Part shown: in pieces, positions 32,701 to 47,700 of the stretch
How the letters are laid out: each line of letters opens with the position of its first letter
Position numbering within the stretch: the first letter of the stretch is position 1
Origin: Pipra filicauda
Lineage: Eukaryota; Chordata; Aves; Passeriformes; Pipridae
Assembly (NCBI RefSeq): GCF_003945595.2
Contig: NW_024103729.1
Span: 1,670,950 to 1,734,949 of the forward strand
Direction of reading: 5' to 3'
DNA length: 64,000 nt
Notes under the pieces: model-generated
What the model saw: the letters and a program-made list of their open reading frames with translations, nothing else
Database searches by the model: none
What the model was told of the DNA's origin: nothing
Translations under genes and position numbers: made by a program

Positions 32701-35700
32701 TTTGTTATATTTTATGTAATTAATATATCATGAAGAAAATAGTGATGATTAATAATAATTTCCTAAAACTAAAATGAGTGACAATTGCATTCAACAGTAT
32801 GGTTACATCTATTTGAAATGGCATCTTTTTATTAAAAGTTAGTACTAACACACATATTGCAACTGCTCCAAGCTGCAGACACTACAGCTCGACTCTCTCC
32901 ACACAGAAGCTGCCAGGGTTAATTTGTGAAGGGCCTCCCAAAAGCAACAGAATTCACTTTTTTAGTTTTTAGCACTGGAGACTTAGCAAGGCAGTGATGT
33001 ATTGGTTACATTTGTGAAGCTGCCAAGGGGACCAGTTACCCTCACAGTTTTAACCAGCAATTCTGCTTATGAGAACTGCAGAAAAGTAATTAGGAAGTAA
33101 AACCCAGCCTTCACTTTCCTGACTTACATTGCTTTTATCCATTGCCACCATGAGTCCTAAACCAACCCTCTTTATAAAGTTACAGCTTGTAACAGTACAT
33201 TGACTTTCTACATAAACACTACCTAAATTTTAACAATGTAATTGTGGCCAACTGCCTGTGAATCAGTGCTGCATAAGCTGTTTTCTCTTACAGCAAAGAA
33301 GCACACTTAAGAAAATATTTTGCCTGAATATGTGAGCTTGGAATAACCTCATCACTTCATTCCTACAGTTAAGAAAACAGAGAGGACACTGAGGAGGGAG
33401 AAAACCTCCCCAAACAATGAAAGAACAGATTTCTCTGGACTGAAGCACAAATACCTAAGTAAGATTTTTCTCTGCTGTTCTCATTTGCTCCTCAGAGGGT
33501 AACGATACCAAGTTTGTCTGATGAGGTTTATATAGCATGACAACTGTCTCATTTAGTACTGCAGTTGGAGGCTGACTACACAATAATGAATGTTTTTCCA
33601 AAATGAAACTACTGCGTAAACATGTACTTATGTTTAGACTAGAAAGAAAACCTCTTTAATATTATTTTTCCATGCATAACATTGTCATAACATTGATTTT
33701 TACATCAAGGTTACAATTTTAATCTAGGTCTCTTACCCTTTTATACAAAAAGCTCTGGACTTCAGAAATTTCAGCTGTAGTTCACAATTTCTAACAGAAT
33801 AAATGTTATTTAAAAAGTTTCAGCCAGCTTACCAGTTACTCTCCTGTAATTATGAAATAGTTTATATTCATCCTACTGACACATTTTCTAAATTATGAGT
33901 TTTTTCATATGCAATTTGAACTAGTGTTTGTTTCAAATATTTACTTGTAAAAATAACTAAAGAGTTACTGATGAATATATGCTGAAACAAGGAAAAACAC
34001 TATTTTGCAAGGTCATCAGTCAGCTTTGTTTCTCATATTTCTTCCCACATTAAAATTTAAAAGAAGAATCACATTTTGTGACAAAGTTTTTAAAAATATC
34101 AGTTTCCTATTTTAAAAAAAAACAAACATCACAACTCAAGAATGAGATATAATTTAAGTTTATAAAGAGTATTTTTAGAGGTTATAGTATTTTGAAGCAA
34201 GTACCTTTTGCTTTATTTTTAAAAGTGTTTAAGGTTACCGAGCATTGAGCAGCAGTACCTAAAGTACTGATGGCAAAGTGCTTTTAGGAACACTTGTCCA
34301 TTGCAAGGACAGTACCAGGGTTATTTAATGAACTCTTACTAAACAGTTTAGCTACAAAAACACATACTCAGCAACTGCACTCAGAGTGAGAGTTTTAAAA
34401 GGCATGCTTAACATTGTTGAAAGAATCCAAAGAAGCCAAGCAGGAGCAAGAGCATGCAAGTTGGGCTGGACCCTTTTGAATAGTGGGAATCCAAGAACTA
34501 AACCCAGCATACTATATTTAATATGCCACTCTGAACAAATCCCTTTATCATGCAACACATAAGCGTTTGTAAGTTTTCCAGATGGCTGAGAACTGATCAA
34601 TTTTTTCTCTCTATTCTTTTATTCAAAATATACCTTGTGATCCTATCAGGAGCATATCTTCTGCTGAGTGGTGCAGCAGATAGCCAAAATCATTGGAAAA
34701 CTGCAGAAAGGGGGCAGAGCTACACAAAAGAGAGAGGAGCAAATTTGGTAGTATCCTTTATATTTATTGCCATCTCTTTCTTTGAGATCACTATACCATG
34801 GAACTGAGTGGGGAGTAGCCGTAGCGCGGGGGTCAAGAATCCAAAGAGCTGCAAATACCTAAGATTCTCTCTGGAAGACAACAGAGCTCAAGATGCAATT
34901 GCACTCTAAATTCAGCCAGCCTGAGTGGCAGTAATTCACAATAACAGCCCTGAAGGCTGCAGTAATCTAAGCAACAGCAGAGGACATTGACACTGGAGGA
35001 AAGGTGGGTGGGGTGGACACAGGTCCCTCCTCTTCCTCCCCCCAAGAGCTCAGCTTTCTGTATGACCTCATCTCCAGAGTGCTGAGGTTCCTCAGAACAG
35101 GAGCAACATGCAAAGGTTGTGCATTAAGTGAAGTCAGGGCTGTCCCCTCCACCCCCACACAATGTCAAGTGTTCATTTGGTTGTGTCAATATTCCTGAGG
35201 GATACACTCTCTCTGTACAAGTGCACATCACCAGGCTTGTTCACTATTATCAGGGCAGATGTCAGTTTATGCCCAGAATTCATTATCTGAAACTCAGGAG
35301 AACTGCCACATCATACCCTTTGGGTGGAGCAGTCACTGAAAAGATGGAATTTATGCAGGAAAATGAAGACTTTCAGAAAGCTCTACTCACCCACGCATGC
35401 CTACAGCTTGACATCTTGTTCATGGAAAGCCCTTACTGGCTAAACCCACTGAAATAACTGTATGGCATTTGACTTACTGCAACTCTTGCCCCCATTTTAT
35501 GTGCATCACACCTGTGGGGTTTTTTCCTTCTCTTTTACTTATGACGGCATATTAAAACAATAGAAACATGTAAGAACAATGCAAAAAAATCAACCAGAAA
35601 AGGACAGAGATGATTAAACACTAGGAAAAAAAAAAAAAAAAAGAAGAAAAATTGCAGAATAAACACTTTTATGGAGTACAGAAAAGTACTAAATACAGTA

Positions 35701-38700
35701 CCTACATTAGGAGGGGTCAAATCTGCATTTCATGAAGCAAAACAGGAAAGCATTATAAATTATGAGTCAGATTTCAACAGACAATCTATGATGAAACTAT
35801 AGAGAAATTAATGTCATATTTTATATCACTACCTTGAGAAAATAACAGTAAAAACACAGGACTTTATGGAAAGAAAATAAAACATATTAACAGAAAAAAA
35901 ACATTAACAACATTGTCTTTTGGCTAAAATAACTGTTTTGATGGTTTAGGTCTACATGACACCATGGGAGTTGTTATTTGGGGCAAAGAAGGGTCATCTA
36001 CTTGCCTTTGAACAGACAGCATTGGCATGATTACCCATCTCTAAAATATCTACTATAAATAGTAAGTTAATTTTGACCAGTATTTACCATTACGAAATGG
36101 TAGTCTAGCATTCAGGTGATTTTAAGTTTTTACAACTGTTTTTAGCTGAGATTTGATCTCATCTAAATATTTCAGCAAAGTCCAGAAACTAGTTCAGCTG
36201 TTTTTTTGCCATGCCAATGAAAACTTCCAAATTTGACCAAGTTTTCAGTGTTTTGAATCACATCAGCAACTTTGTCTTCAGAACACAGAAGCTGAACTAA
36301 ACATATTCCACGTCCACGCAGCTCCTGTATCAATTTGCGAGAGCATACATTTCTAATAAAATTGCAGCAGAGGAAGACCAGACCTTTCCTTCAATCATTT
36401 GTCCTGGCCAGCAGGGACTGCAGTGACTGGGGATATCACAGCTGAAAAGGGAAGACTGTGCTCTGATACCTCTATCACAGCTGGCACCCAGCTGAAGCGA
36501 GAAGAGCAGGAAGCCTGACACAGGAGTGGTCTGGGGGATACAAGATTTGTGACACAGGGATGCAGCAGCACAGACAAATTATGAAAAAACAGGAGCAAAG
36601 GAAGATGGACTCACCTAGATGGAAAGGAAACCTGATAGGAACAGTAAGAGGAAGGCAGGAGAAGGCAGTGCAGAGGAATATGTGAACATTGCTGATGATT
36701 CTCCCGAGTGCGGCACCCCTGATTCTCACATTCCTTTGAGATCAGTGAACAACTGTGAAACACACTGGCAGGAGCCATTTCATTATCCTAGATTAGCTGG
36801 TCCACAGCAAGGGCAACAGCCAAAGACTGTTACCAATCATCCCTTTATCTCTAGCATTAGAGATCTGAACTGTACAGTTAAAGGCCAAACTCCCTGCTAC
36901 AATAGGATCTATACAGGTTGTTGATGCAATAGATTAATATAGGTTGCTGATACAGAAGCCTTTTTTTAAAAGAAATTTCCTGCCTTAAAAGGCAACAAAC
37001 AAACACACACAAATATATATCAGTGAAGTATGGGAAAAATACTTTTAAAGACTATTACAGTTGCTGTGGGAACAAGTTAAGCCAGCAGCACCTGCATAAA
37101 GTTAATTAGAATCAAAAGGGAGTGTTTCAGCCTTGGAGCTGAGAAAGAGTGTGTGAATCAAAACATCGAGTTTGCAAAAAGTCCTGGGAATTCTGGTTAA
37201 CTGAATTCCAGGTGCTACTGGCTTAACTTGTTCCCACAAGCTGCATAGTATGGCACTGTAAATTAGGAAAAGCTAGAATTTGTGCATCAGCTAATATATA
37301 AATAGTATGGAAAGAAGCATAGGAAACTGGAAGGAAAGTAGGAAGATAGCTTTTGCTCCTGCAAATGAATAATAGAAGGTTATTCAGGAATAACCACTTG
37401 GTCAGGCTAACACTTGGTCAGGGAACAATATACACAGCAACAGGCACTTCTAAGGTTTATATTGATTGCTAGTGAGAAAAGACAGGCACCATCACACAGG
37501 GATCCTACATCACAACCTAGAAGGAATACTTAAATATAAATCACTAATATTCTTATCTTCTGTATGCTTAGTAAGTTGAGTACCTTCTAATAAATTGAGA
37601 TCGTAAGATGAATTGTCAGGCTTGTGTAGGGCTGGATAGGTGTTAAAGAGATTTGCAACAAAAGCTAAATTGAGTTTAGGGTTGCCTGCAACCACATCAG
37701 CTGAAGTTACAAACTGCCTGCAGCCCAATTTATCTGCCTGCTGGAGCATGTATTCAGCTCTCCTCAAGTCATTTTTATCCTAAAAAGAGAAACAAACAAA
37801 CAAAAATTAATTTGCAGTGAGTAGCTGCACATTTTCGGTTTTTTACCAGATCTTCAGGTAGGAAAATCTTTAAATGACCCATGTCAGTTCCTCCCTCATT
37901 CCTCAATGCCTGAGCTGTCTCTTGCTGATGATGTGACATGACAATTCCCCTCTTCCTTCCACCTTTTTTCTGTCCTTCACTTTTGTGGCTGCCAGCACAG
38001 CATTCCTCATGAATCCCAGCAACTGCAGCCAGAACTGTAGTGATTATGTTTCCATTTCCAGACTGTTGATTCCCATATTACATATTTTGCCAAAGGTTCA
38101 CCATCACTGCTTTAAACTGATATTCTCAAGCACAGTAATTACAGATGATGCCCAAAATCCTAAGAGAAAGTTTGAATGCTTCAGGCTTGTCTTCCTTTTA
38201 ATATTTTTGCCTCTGAATCATCGTAAGTTGGCAACCTGTGTGTTTTGTACATTGGTATTTATTATTTGTATTGAGGCTTATAACTCAGAACATGATCATA
38301 TAAACTGTAGGAAACTACATAGAAAAACTAACTACTATTCTTTCTCACTCCCCAAAAAATCCAAAGCAAGAGCAAACAAAGAAAACAGAGCTCTCCTTAT
38401 GAAGAAGTTTGAGAGAACTAAAGCCTGTAAGCAAACAACTTTGCATATGGGTTTCATTATTATAATGAATAACAAGATTCTACTTTAGATTCTGATTGAT
38501 ATATAGATATCTCAGGCATGCAGTTCAGCTTTGCATCAAATGCATTCTCAGAACAACCCTTCCAATGAGCACCATATTGCACCTTAGGCAAAAGTGTTTT
38601 CACATCCATGTAGGCTGGTTTTAGACCCTCTATCCCTTTACAACTTCAAGCTTGATGGATGTCACACTGTCCTGCTAGTTATTGGAAGGGCTCACGTGTT

Positions 38701-41700
38701 TTTTCTGAAATCTGTTTGAGGAAGGATCACAAGGTTTGTGAAGTCTACTCTTTTTCCTTGTCTGAATTCCAAAAGAGGAAGACTGAGCAGGATGTTGTAA
38801 TATTTGTGTTGGATGACCCTGCTGAAAATAAACATACACTACTCCAAGTAAAACACAGCTCCACACTTCAGACTGCAGGATGCATTATCCTGTTTCGGCA
38901 GCACTCGGGGACTTTACAAGTTTTTTCCCATTTAAGCCTTTGTAACACTGAGGAATCTGAATTCTTGCACATGTTAGAAAACAAAAGAAGATTCAGGGGC
39001 AGCCTGGTAACCAGGATGTTGGACACATACACAGAGGTCTCAGATAATTCCAGTCTATTTTCCCATTTCTGGATACTCACATGAAATCCTGAAAAGTCAA
39101 TTTTAATGGGCAGTTGATCAATGTCATCTCCTTTGGGTGCAATCTGATTTAACAGATGGTAGTATGCTCTTGAATCCTAAAACGAGCAGTGTAATATTTA
39201 AAAAAATAAAAAGCAGCAAGTATGTAGCCTTTCCTAGCCATTTATTGCTCTAATAGTCCAATCTAAAAGCCACATAAGTAAAAAATACAGCACCCTAATT
39301 TCAGTGAATATGAAAGAGGTCATACAGCCATTTTACTACACTATTTCACATAGAAGTTATTTAGCCAGATGACAGAAAAAAGGAATGTCTGCTAATTATT
39401 CTGGACAATGCTAGTTTTATTCTGCTGAATATTAACTAGACTGTTGTAATTCAGATATTCAGGGCAAATTAATATAGAAAAATACCCAATTTGCATCTTA
39501 TATTCAGTGTTGGTATTTTACACCTTTACTGTCCTTATCAAATAGACCGGTTTATAAAAATTTCTCTTTCTTAATCAGTGAGGTAATGGAAATTAAAAAA
39601 GGAGAGTAAGGTGGTTCTTTTAGGATGAATCTATAGTGACAAAACAAATTATATTAATTTGATGCAGTTTTCAGTGTGCTTCTGGGGTCCCCCCCAGTAA
39701 GAAACCAGGAGAAAAAATAAAACCCTACTAGTTTTAGAAGTATTTAATACTTCTCTTAAACAGCATATATTTTTACCATAGCAGCAGTTTTCATATAAAA
39801 CCTTAGTTAAATGCTTGCTTTAATAACAGCTTTCTTGGTGGCATTTCAAAATACCTAACTAGCCATTAATGATATGGTTTTCTTCAGTGAAAGGAGGTTT
39901 TATCACCTTAGGGAATCTTCCTCCTTTGCTTTTAGTTTTAAAAAGTTGGTGTTTTCTCTCTTCAGCTGGACTACTACAGAACTCTGCACACCTTATGCAG
40001 AGTGACTGAAGAGAGAATTATGCAGCTCTGCCACCTGCCCTGAGGAGCAAGCACACCTTTCAGTCCCCTCTGTCAGTCACTTGGCACACCAGCATAGCAG
40101 TGGCTGGGAGTTATTAGTTAACTAATAAGGTAGTGCAAATTGTCCTAAATAACTCTAATCAGCACCTCAGAACATTAGAACTTCCCTGAATATGAGCATG
40201 TTGGAAGTGTCCACATTGTGACGTGATAGTATGAGCAACTGAATAGGATGTGTGAGATCAAAACTCTTTCAGAGTTGAAAAATGCAGGGTGAACCTATAG
40301 CTAGAAAAAGCAGATTACTATTTTATCTAAATTCTTCTGATCTGACTGATTTGTTTTTATGCATAGTGTGCATAATATTTTAATAGCATTATGTTCAATT
40401 ATCAGAGCAAATAACTACAAACCTTTATGTCTTGGCTGAAGTTATTGATTTTCTGCCACCCTGCATTGGCCAGATGATAGTTCACCCAGCGTAGCAAGAG
40501 GTCTTCTGGGGAAAGCTTCATCAACTGATCTAGTTCTTCCCCTTCATTTAGCAAGGCAATAAGAGCTAAAAGCAAGTTTGAAAGAAAGCTGAAATCATTG
40601 CTACTGTGGGCTCAGCTAATTCCAAGTGGCTGACATTGCTGTACCTGGCACTGCTCTTACCTTCATTTCTGGAGAGCTCAATATCAGCAAAAAGACCAAC
40701 TTTAATGATCTGCCACAGGAGTCCTAACACCAAGTGTGGCTTCCCTTCTTGCAAATCTTGTGATCCAATATTGACAACTGTACAGCCAATGGCAGATGCT
40801 GAGTTCAGAGCCAGGTTTAGGTTTTCCTATTTGGAATATCATTGTTTGACAAACTCATGAGGCTGTAATTCTTAGTAAATTAGTTCATATTAAACTTTGG
40901 AAGAAATAATGCATTAGTTCAATAGAAAACTGCACTCCAGAGATTTTTTGTGAACTACCTCATATCTTACCAAAATTTAGTAGAAAACATTATTAATACT
41001 GTTTAATACGGACTCACAAAAAATTGTGGACTACCTTCTGCAGCTTGGATCACTGAGGAATACTCTAATCAAAACAATTTTTGTAATTCATAAGTATTAG
41101 ATGTACAAATTAAACAAAACTGCTCAAAATATCAGTGGCCTGATCCAGTGGAAAACCATGTTCATATGGAATTCTGCGCTGTGCAGAAGGCTACTGACAT
41201 CACTGCCATCCCATCTTGAATCTTATACAGGCTGACACACTCAAGCAACTGTAAAACTGGAACTGAATGGAGAGCATAAGAAAATCATGACAATTCAACA
41301 CCCTGACACTGAAAGTAAAGCCAATGATTGTCACAGATGAAACACTCCAAGGAAAAATAGCTGGCAGCTCTCATCAATATTACGATTTTGTTGTGTCACA
41401 TTTTAACTATCTACAGAGACAACATAAACACACATAGTATTATCTTTGCTGACAAATCTTCTTAAAAATAAGTAGAGATTACAGAACCCACTTGGAGGAT
41501 TTAGAACATAGTATGGTTTAACTTTTTGTATTTTAACGTCACAGCCTGAAATGAAAAGTCTGCCAATTAATGGAGGTTTTTAATCAGTATTTTTGTCTCT
41601 CTGGGCTGGTAGCTTATGGATCTACTTCCTCTTCCAGACCTATTTTCTTAAACCCAAGATCATAAAAACTGTTTCTCTCAAATTTTTTCATTACTTCATA

Positions 41701-44700
41701 CACGATTAAAAATTGAGGTTCTCATTTTTTGTCCAAGGTGCTCTCCACTTTGAAGATACATCATCCTGCCATACAGCCATGCAGGTACTTTCTGCTTTGC
41801 TAAAGTACAACCTGGCCATCTACTTGGAAGTCTAAAATTATTTTCTTCAGGTACTTAGTAAAGCAAAACAAAAATAGTGAATATGGGAAGAACTAGGGAA
41901 AGCATGAAAAATCCAAGTTTTCCTGTAAATCATATAAGAAACAGGAGAATTTAGCAGAGTATTAGAATATAGAATTTCATGCTTTACGATTTTTTTATTA
42001 TATAGGAGTTTTAATTATTTTTTTTTCTCCACCAGGAGAACTGTCACTAAATCAGAAAAATACTTTTTCATTTGTGGCGAGTTCCTATCCATGCAGTACT
42101 TACAGAAATAGTGAAAGGAGTGAGTTTTTTCTTATTAATAGCCCTTTCATCAATTGTATCTGGTTGTGAAAAATTGATCATTTTGCTAAGGAAGAAAAAT
42201 CAAGAGTTAATTCAAACTTTCATTTTACAGAAAATATACTATTTGATTATAAACTTGTAACACTTCAAACTAGCTGAAAATACTTATGACAAGATTTAAA
42301 AAAACCCTCATCATCCTCTAAATCTCCTCTCCCCGTTAAATACTTGCACATTCATTCAGAACACCCCAGATAATGTTGCTAAAAGAAACTCGAGCATTTG
42401 GCTTTTATAATTAATAGAGCATGTCTGTACTGTCACAAAAAGGTCCTGAGAAGATTATAACTGTAAACCAAAGTCAGTTAAATGGTCTCTACTGACAAAT
42501 TTTGTAATATAGTCAGTGTATTTCTGCATTGCATTTTTGTAGTACCTTGTATGTACATGGATCTCAAAGACTAATTCACATCAATACTAACATGCTGATC
42601 CCTTCTTAGCATGGTGTATGAGTAAGTACTATTAATCCACTTTAACTAACTAGAAAGTTACAGCAAACTGAAGTTAAGGGACCTACTATATGCTCTCTGT
42701 TTTGCCATGGATTTAATTCAGATTTCTGTTCCTCCCGTTCCATGATTTAGTGACTATAATAAGTAACTTCTAAAAATATTTTAAACATTTTCTAATTATT
42801 TCCACTAATGAATATATGAACTGCGGAATTATCATCTCCTTTATAAACAGCCTGCACATATCTGACGAGCATAATTACAGGTGTGAAGTGGAAAACCACT
42901 TCTATAACATATGCACAGAGTCATATAAAAAATTTGCTAAAAATCACATTTCTATGGGCAAACAGATTTTCCCCATTTTACACATTGGTTGAAATATTTA
43001 GGAGTGGAATCTTGATGTTAAAGCCTATCAGAAGTTTTCCAATTCATGTCACTGTGATCAGCATTTAACCTTTGAGATTAATTTCTTTTCTTTCTTGGAC
43101 TCACCAAAGAAGGATGCCATCTGCAAGGGATTTAAACAGACTGGCATCTGATGGGTTCATGGGGAGGAGGTGCTTACAGTCTGGGTCATCTTGTAGAGCT
43201 TTATTTATCCAATTAACAAAAGCAACTTTTTCTTCCTCTGAAAAAAAAAGACAGCATTAAAATAGTGGATTATCATTTCCATGAACACATACTACTAAAC
43301 ATCATACATGGGTCAAAGAGGTTCATCTGCAATAAAACCCCTGAGTTTCACAGAGGCCAATTATGAAAAGAATCAGACCAGTGGGAAAGAACACAAAAAT
43401 GGCAAGTACAGATTGATCTTTCTCCTACTGCACCCTGGAAATATCTGGTGATTTTCTGAAGAACATAAAAATCAAAGGGACATCATAGGGAAGGCATCCT
43501 CGTGGCTGACTTCAAATTCAGTTTCTCAGCAATTACAAAGAAAAGAGGAAGATTTCTGATCAGAAATGTGCAACAACAGAATTTATACACCATTGGTTTA
43601 AAACACAGCATTTCATTCTGAGAGACTTGCAATCTTTTTGAGACTCTGATCTGGACTGCTGAGCTGTATTTAGCTTTGAGAAACTTAAGAAGTTTAATAT
43701 CTCAGTTTTAAATTCTCTTTATATTTAGTGCAGAATTTATTACTGTGTATCTAAGAAAGCTTATCGGGATAACAGTCAGTCAAGTATCAGTATCCACATT
43801 CCCAAACAGCACAGGTGGTATTCCTCTCACCTCAAGAAGCAAACAAGAGAGGTACCTACACCTGACTCCTTACACTTCTTCTACTGTCAGTGGGAAACAA
43901 CGTGAAATTCTAGTGCACCCTTCATCTCATCATAAATGAGGTGGTGATGAGGCCAGGCCACATGAACTGCACTTCAGTGGGGTCTGTTTCTCTCCACCAA
44001 AAATGAAAGGGAGTCTAAACCATTACCTCTGATGCCCTACAGGCATCCTTTGAGATGGAACATATTCCCAGCTTTGGAGATCTACCAAGTGCAGCTGGTG
44101 CTATAAGAATCATACTGAAACAGAGGGTATTGCCACCTCTGGCTAACCAAAATGATTCTTTCTCATATATGGAATCTTAACACAGTCTGGAACCACTGCA
44201 AATTCCAGACTCAAATCAATCAAAAAAAGTTGCAATATTGCTGATAGCAATGTGATCCTGGAAGGTGGTTAACACTCTGGCCAGGAGCTGCAATGCAATT
44301 AGGCACAATTACCAACTTAAATTACATGCAGCAGGGGGAGGCAGAAAGAAACGGATCAAATATTAAAAGCAGCTTCTTAAGTGTAAGAGAGGCTATGCAA
44401 AAACCATGCAGGACTGAACAATTCTGTAATGGCAGAGACAACTGAGGGGGCCATTCCACCCACAAAGGATATATGGTGGTTTGTTAAGGGTTTTTTAGTT
44501 TATGCTATTAACACTGTGGAAATGAAAATGAGAATTCATTTTTATCTGAATGTAGGAATAAGAGTAGATTAGCATGTAATGAAGGCAAAAGCTTGACTAC
44601 CATTACTAGAAGAAGGCCAAAGGGGCCATTTTTCTCCCCTTACATGCTGTCACTGCTTGTTTTGCTCTTTTGCTCTTGCAAAGAGTCCCACTTGCCTCCA

Positions 44701-47700
44701 AGTACAGCATGAAACTAGTAACAACTGAACATAGCTAATAAACTATTGTCCACACTTGTCTATCTCCACATACTTTCTCTGTGTTAATTTGCTTTCAACA
44801 CCAACATTTTTCCATTGTTTGGTTTTTTTGTCTGTAGTGCAAATTTAAAGAGTTTCCTCCATGCAAAATTTGCTCATGTTTCATTATTTCTTACCCGAAT
44901 AAGAGTGCTGTGTCCCCTCACTAGAGATTGCTGATGTTCCTCCAATCGCTGTAATACCTTGCTTTTTGTTTATTGATTTTCGGAATGATTTGCTGACATC
45001 TTTACTTTTCAATTCCTGAATTATCTGAAATCAAAAGAGTAGAGAGTATTTTGTGATTGATCATACTTTCAGATAACTAAGTGTTAATTCATATAAGTAC
45101 TCTAGAGTTAGTAGTTAACCTGACTGCCTATTTACACTGACTTCTGTTCTAAAAGAAAAATTTACTGTATGGGTAAAACTAGTTTAAACCCTCTCATGAA
45201 ACTTGCATAGTGGATGTCTAACATATTATTTCTCAGTGAATAACTTTATTAAGCCATGGTAACTAAAAAAGTAGACATACAAATATTTACACAATTTTTC
45301 CATAGATGTTTTAGTAAACTGAAACACACATCTAAAGATATGCACATTTTCGATGCCTATAGCATATTTCTCCCGCTTATTTCACCACATGCTGCACAGT
45401 AAAAGGTGACAACATGACAGTTACACATGTCCTTAATCAAGCTAATACCATTTATTCACCTGCCTGCAATGTAAACCACATCCTAGATTTGCCAAAATAT
45501 TGTAGAGATCTCAAACTGACAAGGAAGTAATACAGTTCAACATGTGGAGGCAAATATTTGCATCTCACCTATGAACCACTTCAAATTAGAATCTTGAAAG
45601 ATCAATAGCTAGTTTAACAAGCATCCTGCTGCAATGAGCTGCACTACTCCAAATTGGAAGCAGAAAATAATCATCCCAAACACACACTAATCAACGGCCT
45701 GATAAGCTTTTGTTTCTTTTAAAGCCCACTAGTGAGTAATCCTCATTTAAGAAAGTCTAAACCTTTGAAATTTGTTCACTGAAAGGGAAAAACTGTGCCT
45801 CAGTCCCAGTAATAAACAGCCTTTAGCACAGAGATTAAGCATAGTGATAGACTAATGTTTGCACTACTAAGAGCATTCAAAGCCTGGTATCTAATTGTCT
45901 GCTCTTTTGTCAGAGCAAGGGCTGGCCCAACAGCTCCTAAAATATGTAGTCCATCTCTTCATCTTTGAATAAACAAAACAGGACTATTTCAACTAAGGCA
46001 CTCTCACATGCTGCTCATGTCAGATCTATTAAATTAAAAAGGAGAGTGAAAGAGTAAAATAACTATATAGGATATTCTAAATTGTCACAGAAAACTCAAA
46101 ATAATAGTTATATCTATCTAAAATAGTACTTAGTTATAGCACTTAATTCAGTTTTCTATCCTAATTCTTAACAGGTAGCAGACAGTAGAGAAACATCCAA
46201 AGAGAGTGTCTTACAGAGACAAATTCTTCGAAGTTGATTCTCCCATCCTTGTTGCTATCTGTCACTAAAATGATTTTTTCTACAATCTCCCGGACTTTGT
46301 AACCAGGCAAGGGCAGACTTGCTTCTTTAAAGAGGTCCTGAAGTTCATAATCGCTGACATACCCACTGTTGTCAATGTCTGTAAAATGAAGGCACAAGTT
46401 GTTACACTTACATAAAGAACCAAGTGTAGTAACTGTAAAGAATAAATCAAGTGTGAGAAATGCAGTTCTAGCAGATAAGTATTTCTTTTCCTGGCAGACA
46501 TAAGTAAGTATGAAGGAATGCTTGTGGATTAGAGGGACAACTGTCTGGGCCTGGTGCCATCTTGTGATGTACTTTCTCAGGAGCTATCTTATGATCCAAA
46601 GCATAGCTATAACAAGATAGCAAATTTTCAAGTAGTGAAGTTGAAGCTTTTTTTTCTTTTTAAGACGCCCAACAAAATTATCTATAAACCTTCAAGTGAG
46701 AGGGAGAACAATTAATATATGCTTCCTGTCAATATTATACCATTTGCAATCAGGAAACTCAGACCTGATGCATGTTGTTATTAGAAGAGCACACTTACAC
46801 AAGAAAAACTACTTACACAAGAACTCTGCCTGACTCTGCATTTTGTTTCTTATCCTAGTATCTGATAGACATTTTCTGTTCTTCAAAACTTTTGATGTGG
46901 TTAGGCTTACCTGTGAAGAATAAATCCAGGATGATCTGTATCTGTTTATTAAAGGTGACCTTCCTTAATCTATTAACTAGCTCTGTTGGGAACAATTTGT
47001 GCTGCCACCTTCACTTACACTTGGCTCCCAAGACCACATGGCAAGAATGTTCAGGTACAGCAAAGTATTAGAATGCTTTTTTTTCCAAAAGAAGTACAGT
47101 ACAGCTTCACAATTGTGGAAAGAAATTAATGGCTGTATCATAAAAATAAATTAAGAAAAACTGAGTATAATTTGTGTTACTCATCATGAATAATGCAGCT
47201 GCAGAGAAACAATCAAAAATACCCTTTGTACTTTCACCTTAGGCCAATCTCTGTGCAGAAAGCTGACTTGAATTCATCTTAGTATAATAAAGCATCATTT
47301 TACACCTATGTTTTTACCCAGAGTAACATATAAATGAACCAACCACATTAACTGTTCCTGTTTTTTTAAATCTATGCATATTTCCATATATATGTATACA
47401 CATATTTATACAAGCAGAATTTGAATATGCCAGTAAAATAGCCTTACCTGTACCTGTAGTGCATTGGCTATACAATGGAGAGAGGTACTTTTAAAATCAG
47501 AAAAGCTATAGTCCATACACAGTATAGATGAAGTTCAGTCAAATACAAGAAATCATATCCAGCCTAAGTAACGCTGGATATAATGCCCATCATTTTATAT
47601 ATTTAATGTTAATATTTTCCATGTTTGACAATAATTTACAATGTCTACGATCATATTAAAGCTCTTGAAAAATATTAGTTAATAGTATTTTCCCAGCTCT

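Noticed and set aside
35626..35642. 17-base A run considered as the tail of a retrocopy
   Set aside because: No recognisable processed gene copy or SINE body precedes it and no flanking duplication was seen.
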